The notes under the pieces: generated by a model | Databases searched by the model: none | What the model was told of the DNA's origin: nothing | The model's input: only the letters and a program-made list of their open reading frames with translations | Shown: piece after piece, positions 16,868 through 27,085 of the stretch | Layout: the number at the start of each line of letters is the position of its first letter | Position numbering within the stretch: position 1 is the stretch's first letter | From: Ramlibacter aurantiacus | GTDB taxonomy: Bacteria > Pseudomonadota > Gammaproteobacteria > Burkholderiales > Burkholderiaceae_C | NCBI RefSeq assembly: GCF_016722895.1 | Contig: NZ_JAEQNA010000008.1 | Location: 124,001-188,000 of the forward strand | DNA length: 64,000 bases | Direction of reading: 5' to 3' | Position numbers and translations under genes: made by a program

Positions 16868-19120
16868 ATGAGCGAAGAAACCCTGCACGAGCCCAACTCG
16901 GACCCCTGCTGTTCATCTGCCTGCTCAGGTCCGCCTGCCCCCGCCAAATCCGCGAGCCGCCCCGGGCAGGGTCAGTTCTACCGCATCGCCACGATGGACT
17001 GTAGTGCTGAGGAGGCAGAGATCCGCCGCGCCCTGGACGCCGTGCCCGGCATCAAGTCCCTTGGGTTCCAGCTTGGCACCAGGTCGCTTCGCATCGATGC
17101 CGATGCAAGCTCTTTTGCGCCCGCCCTTGAAGCAATCCGCAAGGCCGGGTTCGATCCGCAGCCGCTAGAACCTGCGGACCTGGCGGCCCGCGCTGGGCCT
17201 GGCGCTCAGCCAGGCGGGCCGGAAGACGAGCACGGGCCGGGCACCGGTCTGACCCGCATGGGTTGTGCCCTCCTATTTGCGATCGCTGCCGAAGCCGTAT
17301 CGTTCCTTGCGCCGGACGTGTCCATTTGGAATGCAGCGGGCATGGCTTTGGCTGCCATCGCGATCTGGCTGGCTGGACTCGACGTTTACAAGAAGGGGGT
17401 CACCGCGCTGCTACGCGGCAAGCTCAACATCAATGCCCTGATGTCGGTTGCCGTGACAGGCGCTTTCCTCATCGGCGAGTGGCCGGAAGCGGCAATGGTG
17501 ATGGCCCTGTACGCGCTTGCGGAGCTCATCGAGGCGCGGGCGGTCGACCGCGCGCGCAACTCGATCAAGGGTCTGCTCGAGATGGCGCCAGAGACGGCCC
17601 TGGTCCGCGCGGCCGGTGCGAGCTGGTCCGAGATGGCCGTTTCTCAGGTGCCCCTAGGCGCCACGATCCGGGTGAAGCCAGGCGAGCGAATGCCGCTCGA
17701 TGGCGTAATCACGCGAGGCGAGAGTGCGGTCAACCAGGCGCCGATCACGGGTGAGAGCATTCCGGTGGACAAGGCCCCGGGTGCCCCGGTGTTTGCGGGC
17801 ACCATCAATGAGACAGGTGAGTTGGAAGTGCGTGTGACCGCCGCCTCCGCCAACACGACACTGGCCAGAATCATCCATGCTGTGGAACAGGCGCAGGGCA
17901 CGCGAGCTCCGACGCAGCGTTTCGTCGACCGTTTCGCGGCTATCTACACGCCTGCCGTTTTCGCACTCGCGATCGCCACGGCTGCCTTGTTGCCCATCCT
18001 GGCGGACTCCACCTGGCTCGACGCGATGTACAAGGCTCTGGTACTGCTGGTGATCGCTTGCCCCTGCGCACTGGTCATTTCCACACCCGTCACGGTGGTG
18101 AGCGGCCTTTCGGCGGCGGCACGACGCGGCATCCTCGTCAAGGGCGGTACCTTCCTGGAGCAGGCGCGCCTGCTCAAAGCGGTCGCCCTGGACAAGACCG
18201 GAACGATTACCGAAGGCAAGCCCAGGCTGGTGGAGTTCCGTGTCTGGAACTCGCACGACGAGAGCCGCGCCAAGCGCCTGGCCAGCGCCCTTGCGTCTCG
18301 CTCCGATCACCCCGTGTCCATGGCCATCGCGCAGGGGCTCGCAGCACAAGGCCCCGACGTACAGGACTTCAAGGCCCTGCCAGGCAGGGGGGTGCAGGGA
18401 GTGGTCGAGGGTGAAGAGACCCTCCTTGGCAACCACCGGTTGATGCACGAGCGAGGCCTGTGCGGAGTCGAGCTCGAATCAGAGCTCGCGCGCCACGAGG
18501 CCCAGGGCCGCACGATTACCTTGCTGGCGAGCCCGGCGGGCGTGGTTGCGCTTTTCGCTGTCGCCGACACGATCAAGGAGACATCCAGGGCGGCCGTAGC
18601 GGACCTGCGCCGCCTGGGCGTGGAGCCGATCATGCTGACCGGGGACAACCCGGCCACGGCCAGGTCGATCGCCGCGCAGGCCGGTATTTCTCAAGCGCAA
18701 GGAGACCTGCTGCCGGAAGCCAAGATGCAGGCCATCGACGATCTACGAGCCCGCTACGGTGCTGTCGGTATGACCGGCGACGGCATCAACGATGCTCCGG
18801 CGCTTGCGCAAGCAGACATTGGATTCGCGATGGGCGCGGCCGGAACCGATACAGCGATGGAAGCTGCGGACGTCGTAATCATGAATGATGATCTGCGGCG
18901 CGTGGCCGAGACCGTTCACCTCTCCCGAAGGACACACGGCGTGCTTTGGCAAAACATTGCCATCGCACTCGGGATCAAATCCGTTTTTCTGGTGTGGGCG
19001 GTTGCCGGCAGCGCGAGCATGTGGATGGCCGTTTTCGCGGACATGGGCGCGAGCCTTATCGTCGTCGCAAACGGACTGCGGCTACTTCGACCGGCCGCGC
19101 CGCCATCGAAGGAAGGATAA
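16868..19120 (+). CDS. cadA: P1B-type Pb/Cd/Zn-exporting ATPase
   Basis: A 750-residue inner-membrane ATPase that exports divalent soft metals. The N-terminus is Cys-rich (PCCSSACSG), followed by a heavy-metal domain with IATMDCSAEE in place of the classical CxxC pair, as in PbrA/CadA relatives. The membrane metal site CPC is near residue 398 ([11 protein letters not shown]), the phosphorylation site DKTGT near 442, TGDN near 590 and GDGINDAP near 637. All catalytic motifs are present. It is divergent from cadR, under the MerR promoter at 16831-16861, and followed 2 bases later by lspA. Confidence 0.95.
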   Translation: MSEETLHEPNSDPCCSSACSGPPAPAKSASRPGQGQFYRIATMDCSAEEAEIRRALDAVPGIKSLGFQLGTRSLRIDADASSFAPALEAIRKAGFDPQPLEPADLAARAGPGAQPGGPEDEHGPGTGLTRMGCALLFAIAAEAVSFLAPDVSIWNAAGMALAAIAIWLAGLDVYKKGVTALLRGKLNINALMSVAVTGAFLIGEWPEAAMVMALYALAELIEARAVDRARNSIKGLLEMAPETALVRAAGASWSEMAVSQVPLGATIRVKPGERMPLDGVITRGESAVNQAPITGESIPVDKAPGAPVFAGTINETGELEVRVTAASANTTLARIIHAVEQAQGTRAPTQRFVDRFAAIYTPAVFALAIATAALLPILADSTWLDAMYKALVLLVIACPCALVISTPVTVVSGLSAAARRGILVKGGTFLEQARLLKAVALDKTGTITEGKPRLVEFRVWNSHDESRAKRLASALASRSDHPVSMAIAQGLAAQGPDVQDFKALPGRGVQGVVEGEETLLGNHRLMHERGLCGVELESELARHEAQGRTITLLASPAGVVALFAVADTIKETSRAAVADLRRLGVEPIMLTGDNPATARSIAAQAGISQAQGDLLPEAKMQAIDDLRARYGAVGMTGDGINDAPALAQADIGFAMGAAGTDTAMEAADVVIMNDDLRRVAETVHLSRRTHGVLWQNIAIALGIKSVFLVWAVAGSASMWMAVFADMGASLIVVANGLRLLRPAAPPSKEG

Positions 19121-19122
19121 GC

Positions 19123-19665
19123 GTGGCGTACTCTGAAGATCACCTCGGTGTCGATTGCGGCGCCGATGCGGGACCACTCACCTGGCGGGAACGCCTGGCA
19201 ACCGCTCTTCCCTGGTGGTCGGCGGGCGGCGCCGTACTCCTGCTGGACTTCGGCTCGAAGCACCTGGTGCGCGAGCGTCTCGTCGAAGGAGACATCCTGG
19301 CACTGGCGCCATTTTTCAATCTCGTATTTTTCAGGAACTCCGGAGCTGCTTTCAGCCTTCTTGCAGATGCCGGGGGTTGGCAGCGCTATTTTTTTGTCTG
19401 TCTGGCGGCTCTTGTAGCGTTAACTCTCAGTTATCTTCTCACCCTGAAACACGATCGAACTGAATCCTTTGCATACAGCATGATCTTGGGCGGTGCACTC
19501 GGAAATGCGCTGGACCGCTTGGCGTTCGGTCCGGTCACCGATTTTCTTGATCTTCACTGGGCTGGTTGGCATTGGCCGGCGTTCAACATTGCAGATATTG
19601 GCATCGTCGTTGGTGCGGCCTGTTTGTTCGCCCGCGCACTTCGCGCGTCCGCTAATGATGCTTGA
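19123..19665 (+). CDS. lspA: Signal peptidase II (PbrC-like, linked to the Pb/Cd ATPase)
   Basis: A 180-residue inner-membrane aspartic protease that cleaves lipoprotein signals. The start is GTG at 19123 behind a strong GAAGGAAGGA site. Conserved segments are DFGSKHLV, FFRNSGAAFSLLAD, ALGNALDRLAFGPVTDFLD and the final FNIADIGIVVGA, with both catalytic Asp positions (NALDR and NIAD) present. In pbr operons a signal peptidase II (PbrC) follows the Pb ATPase, so this is probably a dedicated accessory copy, not the housekeeping enzyme. It is longer than usual at the N-terminus by about 25 residues. Confidence 0.93.
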   Translation: MAYSEDHLGVDCGADAGPLTWRERLATALPWWSAGGAVLLLDFGSKHLVRERLVEGDILALAPFFNLVFFRNSGAAFSLLADAGGWQRYFFVCLAALVALTLSYLLTLKHDRTESFAYSMILGGALGNALDRLAFGPVTDFLDLHWAGWHWPAFNIADIGIVVGAACLFARALRASANDA

Positions 19666-19829
19666 CGAGCCGGGCAGTGCATCATGGTGCGCCGGTTTCT
19701 TGGTGTTTCAGCTCGATAGGTCTGTCAGACACCTCGATTCGTCCGAGCGACGCACACTGGCCGTATGGGACGCCCACGTTTTGAAGACCGGCTTGGCCGA
19801 GGCCTGAGAGCGGGTCGAGGTAACGCGCG

Positions 19830-20912
19830 ATGATCTGGGTTTGGGCGGCTGTGCTGCTTGGCGCTGTGTGGCTCGCTCATTGGGGCGCGGAGCACCTCGC
19901 CGATCCCTTGAAAAAGCTCCGCAAGCAATGGGGCTTTTCAGTCGCGGCGGGCGGCTCGTTTGTCGGCTTGGCGGCGGCTTCGCCGGAGATCGGAATCAAC
20001 GCAACCAGCGCGATCCGAGGTGTTGGCGACATCGGATTGGGTGCGCTGCTCGGCTCCAACGTGCTGGCCATCCCCCTCATGATCGTGACGATGTATGTGG
20101 CAACCCGTAAGCGGGACCTCGGTGGGCAAGCGGGGGGGCACAAGAATCACGAGCAGCACCGGCGTGAACAGCTGGTGCAGGTCAACCGGCAGGCCGTGAC
20201 GGTCCAGGCGCTCCCCTATCTGGGGATCATTGCGCTTTTTGCCGTGCTGACGCTCCCGCCCGCATGGCGGGGCCTGCAGCCTATCGACGGGTGGATTCTC
20301 TTGCTGGGGTATGCGGCTTACCTGGCCCAGGCGCTGCTCCGGGGGAAGCAGGGCGGCGAGGACGTCGAGTGGAGTCGCAAGGAGCGATGGCTGGCCATGG
20401 CCAGTGTTGGCGCGCTCGCACTTGGGGCATTCTTCACCGTCTTCTCCACCGAGAAAATCGTTGCTCAGTTGGGCCTGTCTCGCATTGTCGGGGGCCTGTT
20501 CATCACAGCTCCCATCGCGGCATTGCCGGAGGTCTTCGCCACCTGGTATGTGGCCCGCAGCGGACAGGTGACATCGGGGGCGACCAGTGTGCTCGGCGAT
20601 CACGTGGTGACCATGACACTGGCGTTCATCCCTCTGACGATCGTCGGAATGCCGATCGAGAACCTGACGCTCTTCTGGACTACCCTCAGCTTCGTGGCCT
20701 TAATGCCAGCGCTGTACGCGTGCTTCCTTTGGTGGGGCGGCGAGCCTACCGGCTTCAGGCTCTGGCAGGTCGTCGCCTTGCCCTTGGTGTATCTGGCCTT
20801 TGTCGCCCTGATCGTGTTCTGGATCCAGCCTTTCAGTTCAGGCGGCAATACGCAGGACTCCGAGGGTTCGACGCGCACCAGCCTGATCGCCGGTCCAGCG
20901 GCCATGACATGA
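19830..20912 (+). CDS. Sodium/calcium-exchanger (CaCA) family membrane protein
   Basis: A 360-residue protein with about ten hydrophobic segments and the two inverted alpha-repeats of the CaCA superfamily: GSFVGLAAASPEIGINATSA followed by LGSNVLAIPL in the first half, and GGLFITAPIAALPEVFATWY followed by LGDHV in the second. A loop at about 95-125 is His/Gln/Lys-rich and cytosolic. It lies on the same strand 164 bp after lspA and could be part of the Pb/Cd module or transcribed alone. The substrate cannot be told from sequence; Ca, Cd or other divalent cations are possible. Confidence 0.85.
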   Translation: MIWVWAAVLLGAVWLAHWGAEHLADPLKKLRKQWGFSVAAGGSFVGLAAASPEIGINATSAIRGVGDIGLGALLGSNVLAIPLMIVTMYVATRKRDLGGQAGGHKNHEQHRREQLVQVNRQAVTVQALPYLGIIALFAVLTLPPAWRGLQPIDGWILLLGYAAYLAQALLRGKQGGEDVEWSRKERWLAMASVGALALGAFFTVFSTEKIVAQLGLSRIVGGLFITAPIAALPEVFATWYVARSGQVTSGATSVLGDHVVTMTLAFIPLTIVGMPIENLTLFWTTLSFVALMPALYACFLWWGGEPTGFRLWQVVALPLVYLAFVALIVFWIQPFSSGGNTQDSEGSTRTSLIAGPAAMT

Positions 20913-20998
20913 GGCCCGCAGCGTCAACAGCGGAAGCCACTGAGGCGGTGCCGATCAGCGGGTCAGCAGCAGCGCTGCGGCCAAGCGAGCTCAGCACG

Positions 20999-22066
<1,068 letters not shown>

Positions 22067-22088
22067 GTGCCGATGGCCAACCCGCTCT

Positions 22089-22745
22089 TCACTTCTTTAA
22101 CTTGGCAACTTCTTCCGCTACCAATGCGGATAGCTGCTCAGGACCGAAGCTCGGAAGGGTGCGGCCATTGACGAAAAAAGTAGGAGTCTTGTTGACCTTC
22201 AGCGCCTGCAGGTCTTCAACGTCCTGCGCCACGATCGCCTGGAGTTCAGGGCGTTGCACGTCCTGCGCAGCACGCTCGATATCGAGTCCCGCCTGCTCGG
22301 CGGCCTTGAAGGCCAGCGCTGGATTCGGCTTCGCGTGATCCGCCCAGGCGGGCTGGGATGCAAGCACTGCTTCCAGGACCGCTTGGTACTTGTCCTGGAG
22401 CCGCGCCGCTTCGAGCAGCTTCACGACCTCGTCAGAGCCCTCGTGCAGCGGTGCATAGCGGATTACGAGGCGAACGTCGTCTGGGTACTGCGCCAACAAT
22501 CGCTTTACGTAGGGGTAGAACGCACGACACGCCTCGCATGCAGGATCGAAGAATTCGACGATGGTGACGGGTGCTCGCTGCGCCCCAAGCACGGGCGAGT
22601 GCATGCGCACCAAACGCGCTTGTTCGGATCGGACCTGTTCTGCCTGCTCCGTTTGCACCCGTGTGCGATAGGCGCCGATCCCGAGGAAAAAGGCCGCAGC
22701 CACGAGGACCAACAGCAGAACGACCGTAATCTTCTTGGTATTCAT
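22089..22745 (-). CDS. DsbA/DsbG-like periplasmic thiol oxidase
   Basis: A 218-residue thioredoxin-fold protein from the ATG at 22745 (MNTKKITVVL). It has an N-terminal membrane anchor (about 5-25) and the redox motif C-E-A-C in FFDPACEACRAFY, with the cis-proline loop KTPTFFVNG near the end. It is of the single-domain type that works with DsbB. Its start overlaps the dsbB stop by 4 bp, so the pair is co-translated. In a metal island it probably re-oxidises or repairs thiols of periplasmic metal proteins. Confidence 0.9.
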   Translation of the reverse strand: MNTKKITVVLLLVLVAAAFFLGIGAYRTRVQTEQAEQVRSEQARLVRMHSPVLGAQRAPVTIVEFFDPACEACRAFYPYVKRLLAQYPDDVRLVIRYAPLHEGSDEVVKLLEAARLQDKYQAVLEAVLASQPAWADHAKPNPALAFKAAEQAGLDIERAAQDVQRPELQAIVAQDVEDLQALKVNKTPTFFVNGRTLPSFGPEQLSALVAEEVAKLKK

Positions 22746-23176
22746 GAAGAGGTCTTTCGAAGAAACGCCAGAAGCAGGAGGACGACTGCCACGAAGGCTC
22801 CCAGCGAGAGCCAAGGAAGCTGGATCCCTGCGAGGATGGCAAGGCTTTGGTCGCCGCACGACGGCCCGGTCCCGCAGGGTATCCACCACGGTGGAACCCA
22901 GCCTGCGACCAAGGCGGTGTGATAGCCGGCAAGCAAGGCGCCGCCGACCGCGAGAGGCAGGGCGTACACAGCACCACGCCTGTCTTCGCTGAATGTCGCC
23001 ATCCCCAGGATGAGGGCCAGGGGGAACATCAGGATCCGTTGGTACCAGCACAGCAGGCACGGAGTCATGCCCATCACCTCGCCGACGAAAAGCGCGCCGG
23101 CTGTGGATACCAGGGCAACAATCCACGCCGACAGCAGTAAGGTCCAACTCTTCCCGAACGTTCCGCATGGGCGCAT
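22742..23176 (-). CDS. dsbB: Disulfide bond formation protein DsbB
   Basis: A 144-residue inner-membrane quinone-linked oxidase from the ATG at 23176 (MRPCGTFGKS). Four membrane segments are visible. The first periplasmic Cys pair is in MTPCLLCWYQR and the second in IPCGTGPSCGDQ. It is 4 bp overlapped with the DsbA-like gene downstream and its start overlaps the stop of the lipoprotein gene upstream. It would pass electrons from the DsbA partner to quinone. A dedicated pair inside a metal-efflux operon is unusual. Confidence 0.92.
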   Translation of the reverse strand: MRPCGTFGKSWTLLLSAWIVALVSTAGALFVGEVMGMTPCLLCWYQRILMFPLALILGMATFSEDRRGAVYALPLAVGGALLAGYHTALVAGWVPPWWIPCGTGPSCGDQSLAILAGIQLPWLSLGAFVAVVLLLLAFLRKTSS

Positions 23177-23550
23177 CAGGTCCCCGAGGATCCGGAGGTA
23201 CTGCGCGTCAGAAGACCGCTTGCATTGCAGGTTCGAACGTTCGCGTAGACGAGGTCTCCCGATGCTGGTTCGGGCGAGCCTGCCGCGAGCGGCACGACGG
23301 CGCGCGTTGTACGGCCAGCGCCCCGTACCGCCACGACGGCGAACCGGGTCCCGGCCAGCTCCTGCGGACCCATCTTGTAGCGGCAGTCCATGGCGTGGCG
23401 GCCGCCCAGTTGCGAGGCCTCGGCAACCCTGACCACCTTGCCTTTGCGCCATCCGTCGTGCCAGGCGTATTTGCCCTCGTATACGGATGACGCACAGCCA
23501 CTGACGGCCAGGGCTGCCGTCAGCAGCGCGCCAAGGGGCGCGCGCATCAC
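23176..23550 (-). CDS. Small predicted lipoprotein of the czc operon
   Basis: A 124-residue protein with a lipoprotein signal ending LAVSGCAS (Cys near 19). The body contains WHDGWRKGKVVRVAEASQ and DCRYKMGP, with two further cysteines. The start is GTG at 23550 or ATG at 23547; both overlap the neighbouring stop. No family was recognised. Position between the periplasmic accessory gene and dsbB suggests an envelope protein needed with the efflux system. Confidence 0.75.
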   Translation of the reverse strand: MMRAPLGALLTAALAVSGCASSVYEGKYAWHDGWRKGKVVRVAEASQLGGRHAMDCRYKMGPQELAGTRFAVVAVRGAGRTTRAVVPLAAGSPEPASGDLVYANVRTCNASGLLTRSTSGSSGT

Positions 23551-23924
23551 TTCACATCGAATCGGGCGGTGGCCGCGGACTTGCCGGCGAGCGAAACGGA
23601 GGCAATCCCCTTGGTGCCCTTGGCAACCTTGAAGGAGCCTTTGCCCTCCAGCTTGTCACCGACGGGTGCGAGATCGACTTCGGTCTTCTCGCTGCCGTTG
23701 AGCAGCGTCACCTTGCCCTTTGCTCCCTCGAGCTTGACCGGCTTGCCGTGATCGGAGACGTACACCTGGATCACGTCGGCCTTGGGGACGATCTCAAAGT
23801 CCAGGGCTTTGGTTTCCACGAAGATGCCGCCGTGCTTGGCCGCATGATCGTCCTTCTGGGCGATTGCGGCGCCGGAGAAGCCAAAGGCGAGGGTAGAAGC
23901 GACAGCGATGTGTTTGATGAACAT
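23547..23924 (-). CDS. Periplasmic accessory protein of the RND operon
   Basis: A 125-residue exported protein from ATG 23924, with a signal peptide cleaved near AIAQ. The mature part starts with DDHAAKHGGIFVE, which has histidines that could bind metal, followed by a beta-rich region (VYVSDHGKPVKLEGAKGKVT). It lies 35 bases after the czcA stop and overlaps the lipoprotein gene. It resembles small uncharacterised periplasmic proteins next to czcA genes. A metal-carrier role is only inferred. Confidence 0.75.
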   Translation of the reverse strand: MFIKHIAVASTLAFGFSGAAIAQKDDHAAKHGGIFVETKALDFEIVPKADVIQVYVSDHGKPVKLEGAKGKVTLLNGSEKTEVDLAPVGDKLEGKGSFKVAKGTKGIASVSLAGKSAATARFDVK

Positions 23925-23959
23925 GGGACGTCCTTTCGTAGGTGGGGGAGGAAACTGGA

Positions 23960-26900
23960 TCAGAAGGCTTCGGAGCCCGACTGGTTGACCAGGTTTTCGA
24001 TCGGCTTGCGGCCAAACAGCTTGACCATCGCCGGGGTGAGGAACGAGTCCAGCAGGGTGGAGGTGATAAGCCCGGAGAAGATCACCACGGCCACCGGATG
24101 CAGGATTTCGGTGCCGGGCTGGTCGGCCTCGAAGAGCAGAGGCGAGAGCGCCAGCGCAGCAACCAGCGCCGTCATGAGCACCGGTGTGAGTCGCTCCAGC
24201 GATCCGCGCGCGAGCATGTGGTCGCCGAAGTTCTCGTTTTCGAACGCGCACAGGTTCACGTAGTGCGAGACCTTCATGATCCCGTTGCGGATCGCGATAC
24301 CTGCCAACGTGATGAAGCCCACGAGCGCCGCCACCGACAGCGGCTGGCCGGACAGCCACAACCCGAATACCGCGCCAACAAGCGCGAGCGGAATGTTCGC
24401 CATGATGATCGTCGCCAGCACGGCGGACTTGTAGCGCGAGTACAGGATCAGGAAGATCAAAGCCACCGAGGCGATGGAGAGCAGTCCTATCAGCCGGCTT
24501 GCGTCCTCCTGCGCCTGGAACTGCCCGCCGATCGTGATGAAGTAGCCCTCGGGCAGCTTCGTCTCGTCGGCGACTTCGCGGATGTCTGCGACGACGTCAC
24601 TCAATGCGCGCCCGGCTGCGTTGGCCGAGATCACGATGCGCCGCCGCCCGTCGTCGCGGCTGATCTGGTTTGGCCCATCGTCCTCCTCCACGACCGCCAG
24701 CTGCGACAGGGGCACACGCCCCCCGGGTGTATCGATGACAATGTTTCGAAGACCCGCGACGCCACGCGCAGACTCCGGCAGGCGCAGCACCAGGTCGAAG
24801 CGGCGGCTGCCCTCCACGATCTGGGCCACCTTCTCGCCATCGATGATCATCTGCAGCTCGCGCAGCAGCTTGGCTGGCGGAAGGCCATAGCTCAAGGCCT
24901 TGTCGTAGTCCGCGCGCACCTTGATTTGGGGCGTGAGGACCTGCTTTTCCACTTCCAGGTCCACCACGCCCTCCACCCGCGAGAGCCGCTGGCGCAGGGC
25001 CTCGGCCTGACCGCGCAGCACGTCCAGGTCATCCCCGAAGAGCTTGATGGCAATTTGCGTACGCACGCCCGAGAGCATGTGGTCGATTCGGTGGCTGATT
25101 GGCTGCCCGATGCCGATGGCCGCGGGCAGCGACGACACGCGCGAGCGCAGATCGGCGTAGACCTCCTCCACGCTGCGATCGCTGCGCTGCAGCTTCACAT
25201 CGAGCTCGGAAACATGCACGCCTTCGGCATGCTCATCCAGCTCGGCGCGGCCGGATCGCCGTCCGACATGCTCGACCTCGGGCACAGCCTGCAGGTTCCT
25301 CTCGGCGACGGCGCCTATCCGGATGCTCTCGGCCAGTGTCGTTCCGGGGTTCAGGCGCAGGCCGACGAGCGCCACGCCTTCGTTAAATGGCGGCAGGAAC
25401 GTGGTGGGAAAGAACGGCACCGCGGCCGCAGCGGCCAGGGTCGCCACGGCGCCAGCGCCGATCCAGAGCTTCGGCCGGGCCAGCACCCCCATCAGTCCGC
25501 GCTCGTAACGGCGTTTGATCCAGGTCTGCACCTTCGAGTCACCGTGATCGAGCGACTTCATGTTGGGCAGCAGGTAGTAGCACATCACCGGCGTCACCGT
25601 GACCGACACCAGCATGGAGGCCAGCAGCGAGACGATGTAGGCCACCGCCAGCGGCTGCATCAAACGACCTTCGATGCCTGGCAGGAAGAACAGCGGCAGC
25701 AGCACCAGCACGATGATCACCGTCGCATACACGATGGCCGACCGCACTTCCAGCGTCGACTTGGCGATCAGCTCCAGCGGGCCCATGCTGTGTCCGGGGT
25801 GCGCCTGTCGGTCGATCTTCAATCGCCGGAGCACGTTCTCCACGCCGACCACGGCATCATCAACGAGCCCGCCGATGGCAATCGTCAAGCCGCCCAAGGT
25901 CATCGTGTTGATGGAGAAGCCGAAGTACTTGAAGACGAGCACCGTGATCATCACGGACAGCGGGATCGCCGTGAGTGCGATGACGGTCGTCCTGATGTTC
26001 ATCAGGAACAGGTACAGCACCGCCGCCACCACCACGCCCGCAGCGAGGAACTTGCCTTGCAGGGTGCTGACGGAGGCCTCGATGAAGCTCGCCTGGCGCA
26101 TGGTCACGATCGGCTCGCCCATGCCAGGCGGAAGGCTTTTCTTGAAGCCGGCCAGCGCTTCCTCGACCGCGAGCGTGAGCTTCACCGTGTCGGCGTCTGG
26201 TTGTTTCTGCACGCCCAGAAGCACCGCCGGCTTGCCGTTGTAGCCGGCGTCGCCGCGTTTGATCGCGGGGGCGAAGGCCACCGATGCCACCTGGCGCAGG
26301 CTGATCGGCTGGTTGTTGCGGAACGCCACCGGCAGCCGCTCCAGATCCTCGATGCGGGTGGTCCGCCCGATGTTGCGAATGAGGTACTCGCGCGAGTTGA
26401 GCTCCAGGAAGCCCCCGCTCGTGTTCGCCGAAAACCCCTTGAGCGCGTCTTCGATGTCTTCCACGCTGACCTGCAAGGCCGACATGCGGGCGGTGTCGGG
26501 CTGCACCTGGTACTGGCGCACCTCGCCGCCAATGGGCACCACCTGGGCGACACCGGGAATCGTCAGCAGCCGGGGGCGGACCACGAAATCGGCGTACTCC
26601 CTCACGGCCATCGGGCTGATCTTCGCCGGATCGATCGGCAGCGCCACCGACATGATCTCGCCCATGATCGAACTCACCGGCCCCATGCCCACGTGCTCGA
26701 CGCCCGGTGGCAATTGCTCGCGTGCGGTGGACAGGCGTTCGCCCACCATCTGACGCGCGCGGTAGATGTCCGTGTCCCAGTTGAAGGTCACGTAGACGAA
26801 CGCCAGGCCCACGCTGGAGACCGAGCGGATGCTTTCCACGCCGGGGATGCCGCCCATCGCGGTTTCCAGCGGAATGGTGATGAGCTGCTCTACCTCCTCG

Positions 26901-27085
26901 GGCGCCATGCCGCCAGCTTCCGCCTGCAGCGTGACGGTGGGTTTGTTCAGGTCGGGAAACACATCCACCGGCATGCGCACCAGCGTCATGGCCCCGTAGG
27001 CCATCAGAACCAGTGCGCCGACGAGAACGATGAGACGGTTGTGCAGTGAAAATTTAACGAGCTTGTCGAACATTCCCGTCCTCAC
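23960..27085 (-). CDS. czcA: Heavy-metal efflux RND transporter, CzcA-like
   Basis: A 1041-residue proton-driven inner-membrane pump of the HME-RND type. It has the N-terminal membrane helix, a large periplasmic loop (about 35-340), six helices, a second loop (about 560-870) and six more helices. The proton-relay helix reads IAIGGLVDDAVVGVENV (about 400-415), which is neither the classical CzcA DFG-VDGAVV nor the CusA form, so the substrate is uncertain. The start is GTG 27085 (GTGA overlap with czcB) or ATG 27073. It acts with the adaptor and outer-membrane genes upstream. Confidence 0.93.
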   Translation of the reverse strand: MRTGMFDKLVKFSLHNRLIVLVGALVLMAYGAMTLVRMPVDVFPDLNKPTVTLQAEAGGMAPEEVEQLITIPLETAMGGIPGVESIRSVSSVGLAFVYVTFNWDTDIYRARQMVGERLSTAREQLPPGVEHVGMGPVSSIMGEIMSVALPIDPAKISPMAVREYADFVVRPRLLTIPGVAQVVPIGGEVRQYQVQPDTARMSALQVSVEDIEDALKGFSANTSGGFLELNSREYLIRNIGRTTRIEDLERLPVAFRNNQPISLRQVASVAFAPAIKRGDAGYNGKPAVLLGVQKQPDADTVKLTLAVEEALAGFKKSLPPGMGEPIVTMRQASFIEASVSTLQGKFLAAGVVVAAVLYLFLMNIRTTVIALTAIPLSVMITVLVFKYFGFSINTMTLGGLTIAIGGLVDDAVVGVENVLRRLKIDRQAHPGHSMGPLELIAKSTLEVRSAIVYATVIIVLVLLPLFFLPGIEGRLMQPLAVAYIVSLLASMLVSVTVTPVMCYYLLPNMKSLDHGDSKVQTWIKRRYERGLMGVLARPKLWIGAGAVATLAAAAAVPFFPTTFLPPFNEGVALVGLRLNPGTTLAESIRIGAVAERNLQAVPEVEHVGRRSGRAELDEHAEGVHVSELDVKLQRSDRSVEEVYADLRSRVSSLPAAIGIGQPISHRIDHMLSGVRTQIAIKLFGDDLDVLRGQAEALRQRLSRVEGVVDLEVEKQVLTPQIKVRADYDKALSYGLPPAKLLRELQMIIDGEKVAQIVEGSRRFDLVLRLPESARGVAGLRNIVIDTPGGRVPLSQLAVVEEDDGPNQISRDDGRRRIVISANAAGRALSDVVADIREVADETKLPEGYFITIGGQFQAQEDASRLIGLLSIASVALIFLILYSRYKSAVLATIIMANIPLALVGAVFGLWLSGQPLSVAALVGFITLAGIAIRNGIMKVSHYVNLCAFENENFGDHMLARGSLERLTPVLMTALVAALALSPLLFEADQPGTEILHPVAVVIFSGLITSTLLDSFLTPAMVKLFGRKPIENLVNQSGSEAF

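Noticed and set aside
23547..24359. Long open extension upstream of the periplasmic accessory gene
   Set aside because: The extension reads through the end of czcA out of frame; the ATG at 23924 with a signal peptide is the natural start.
23942..27049. 1035-codon plus-strand frame opposite czcA
   Set aside because: Very rich in Arg, His and Gln as expected from the reverse complement of an RND gene; all motifs are on the minus strand.
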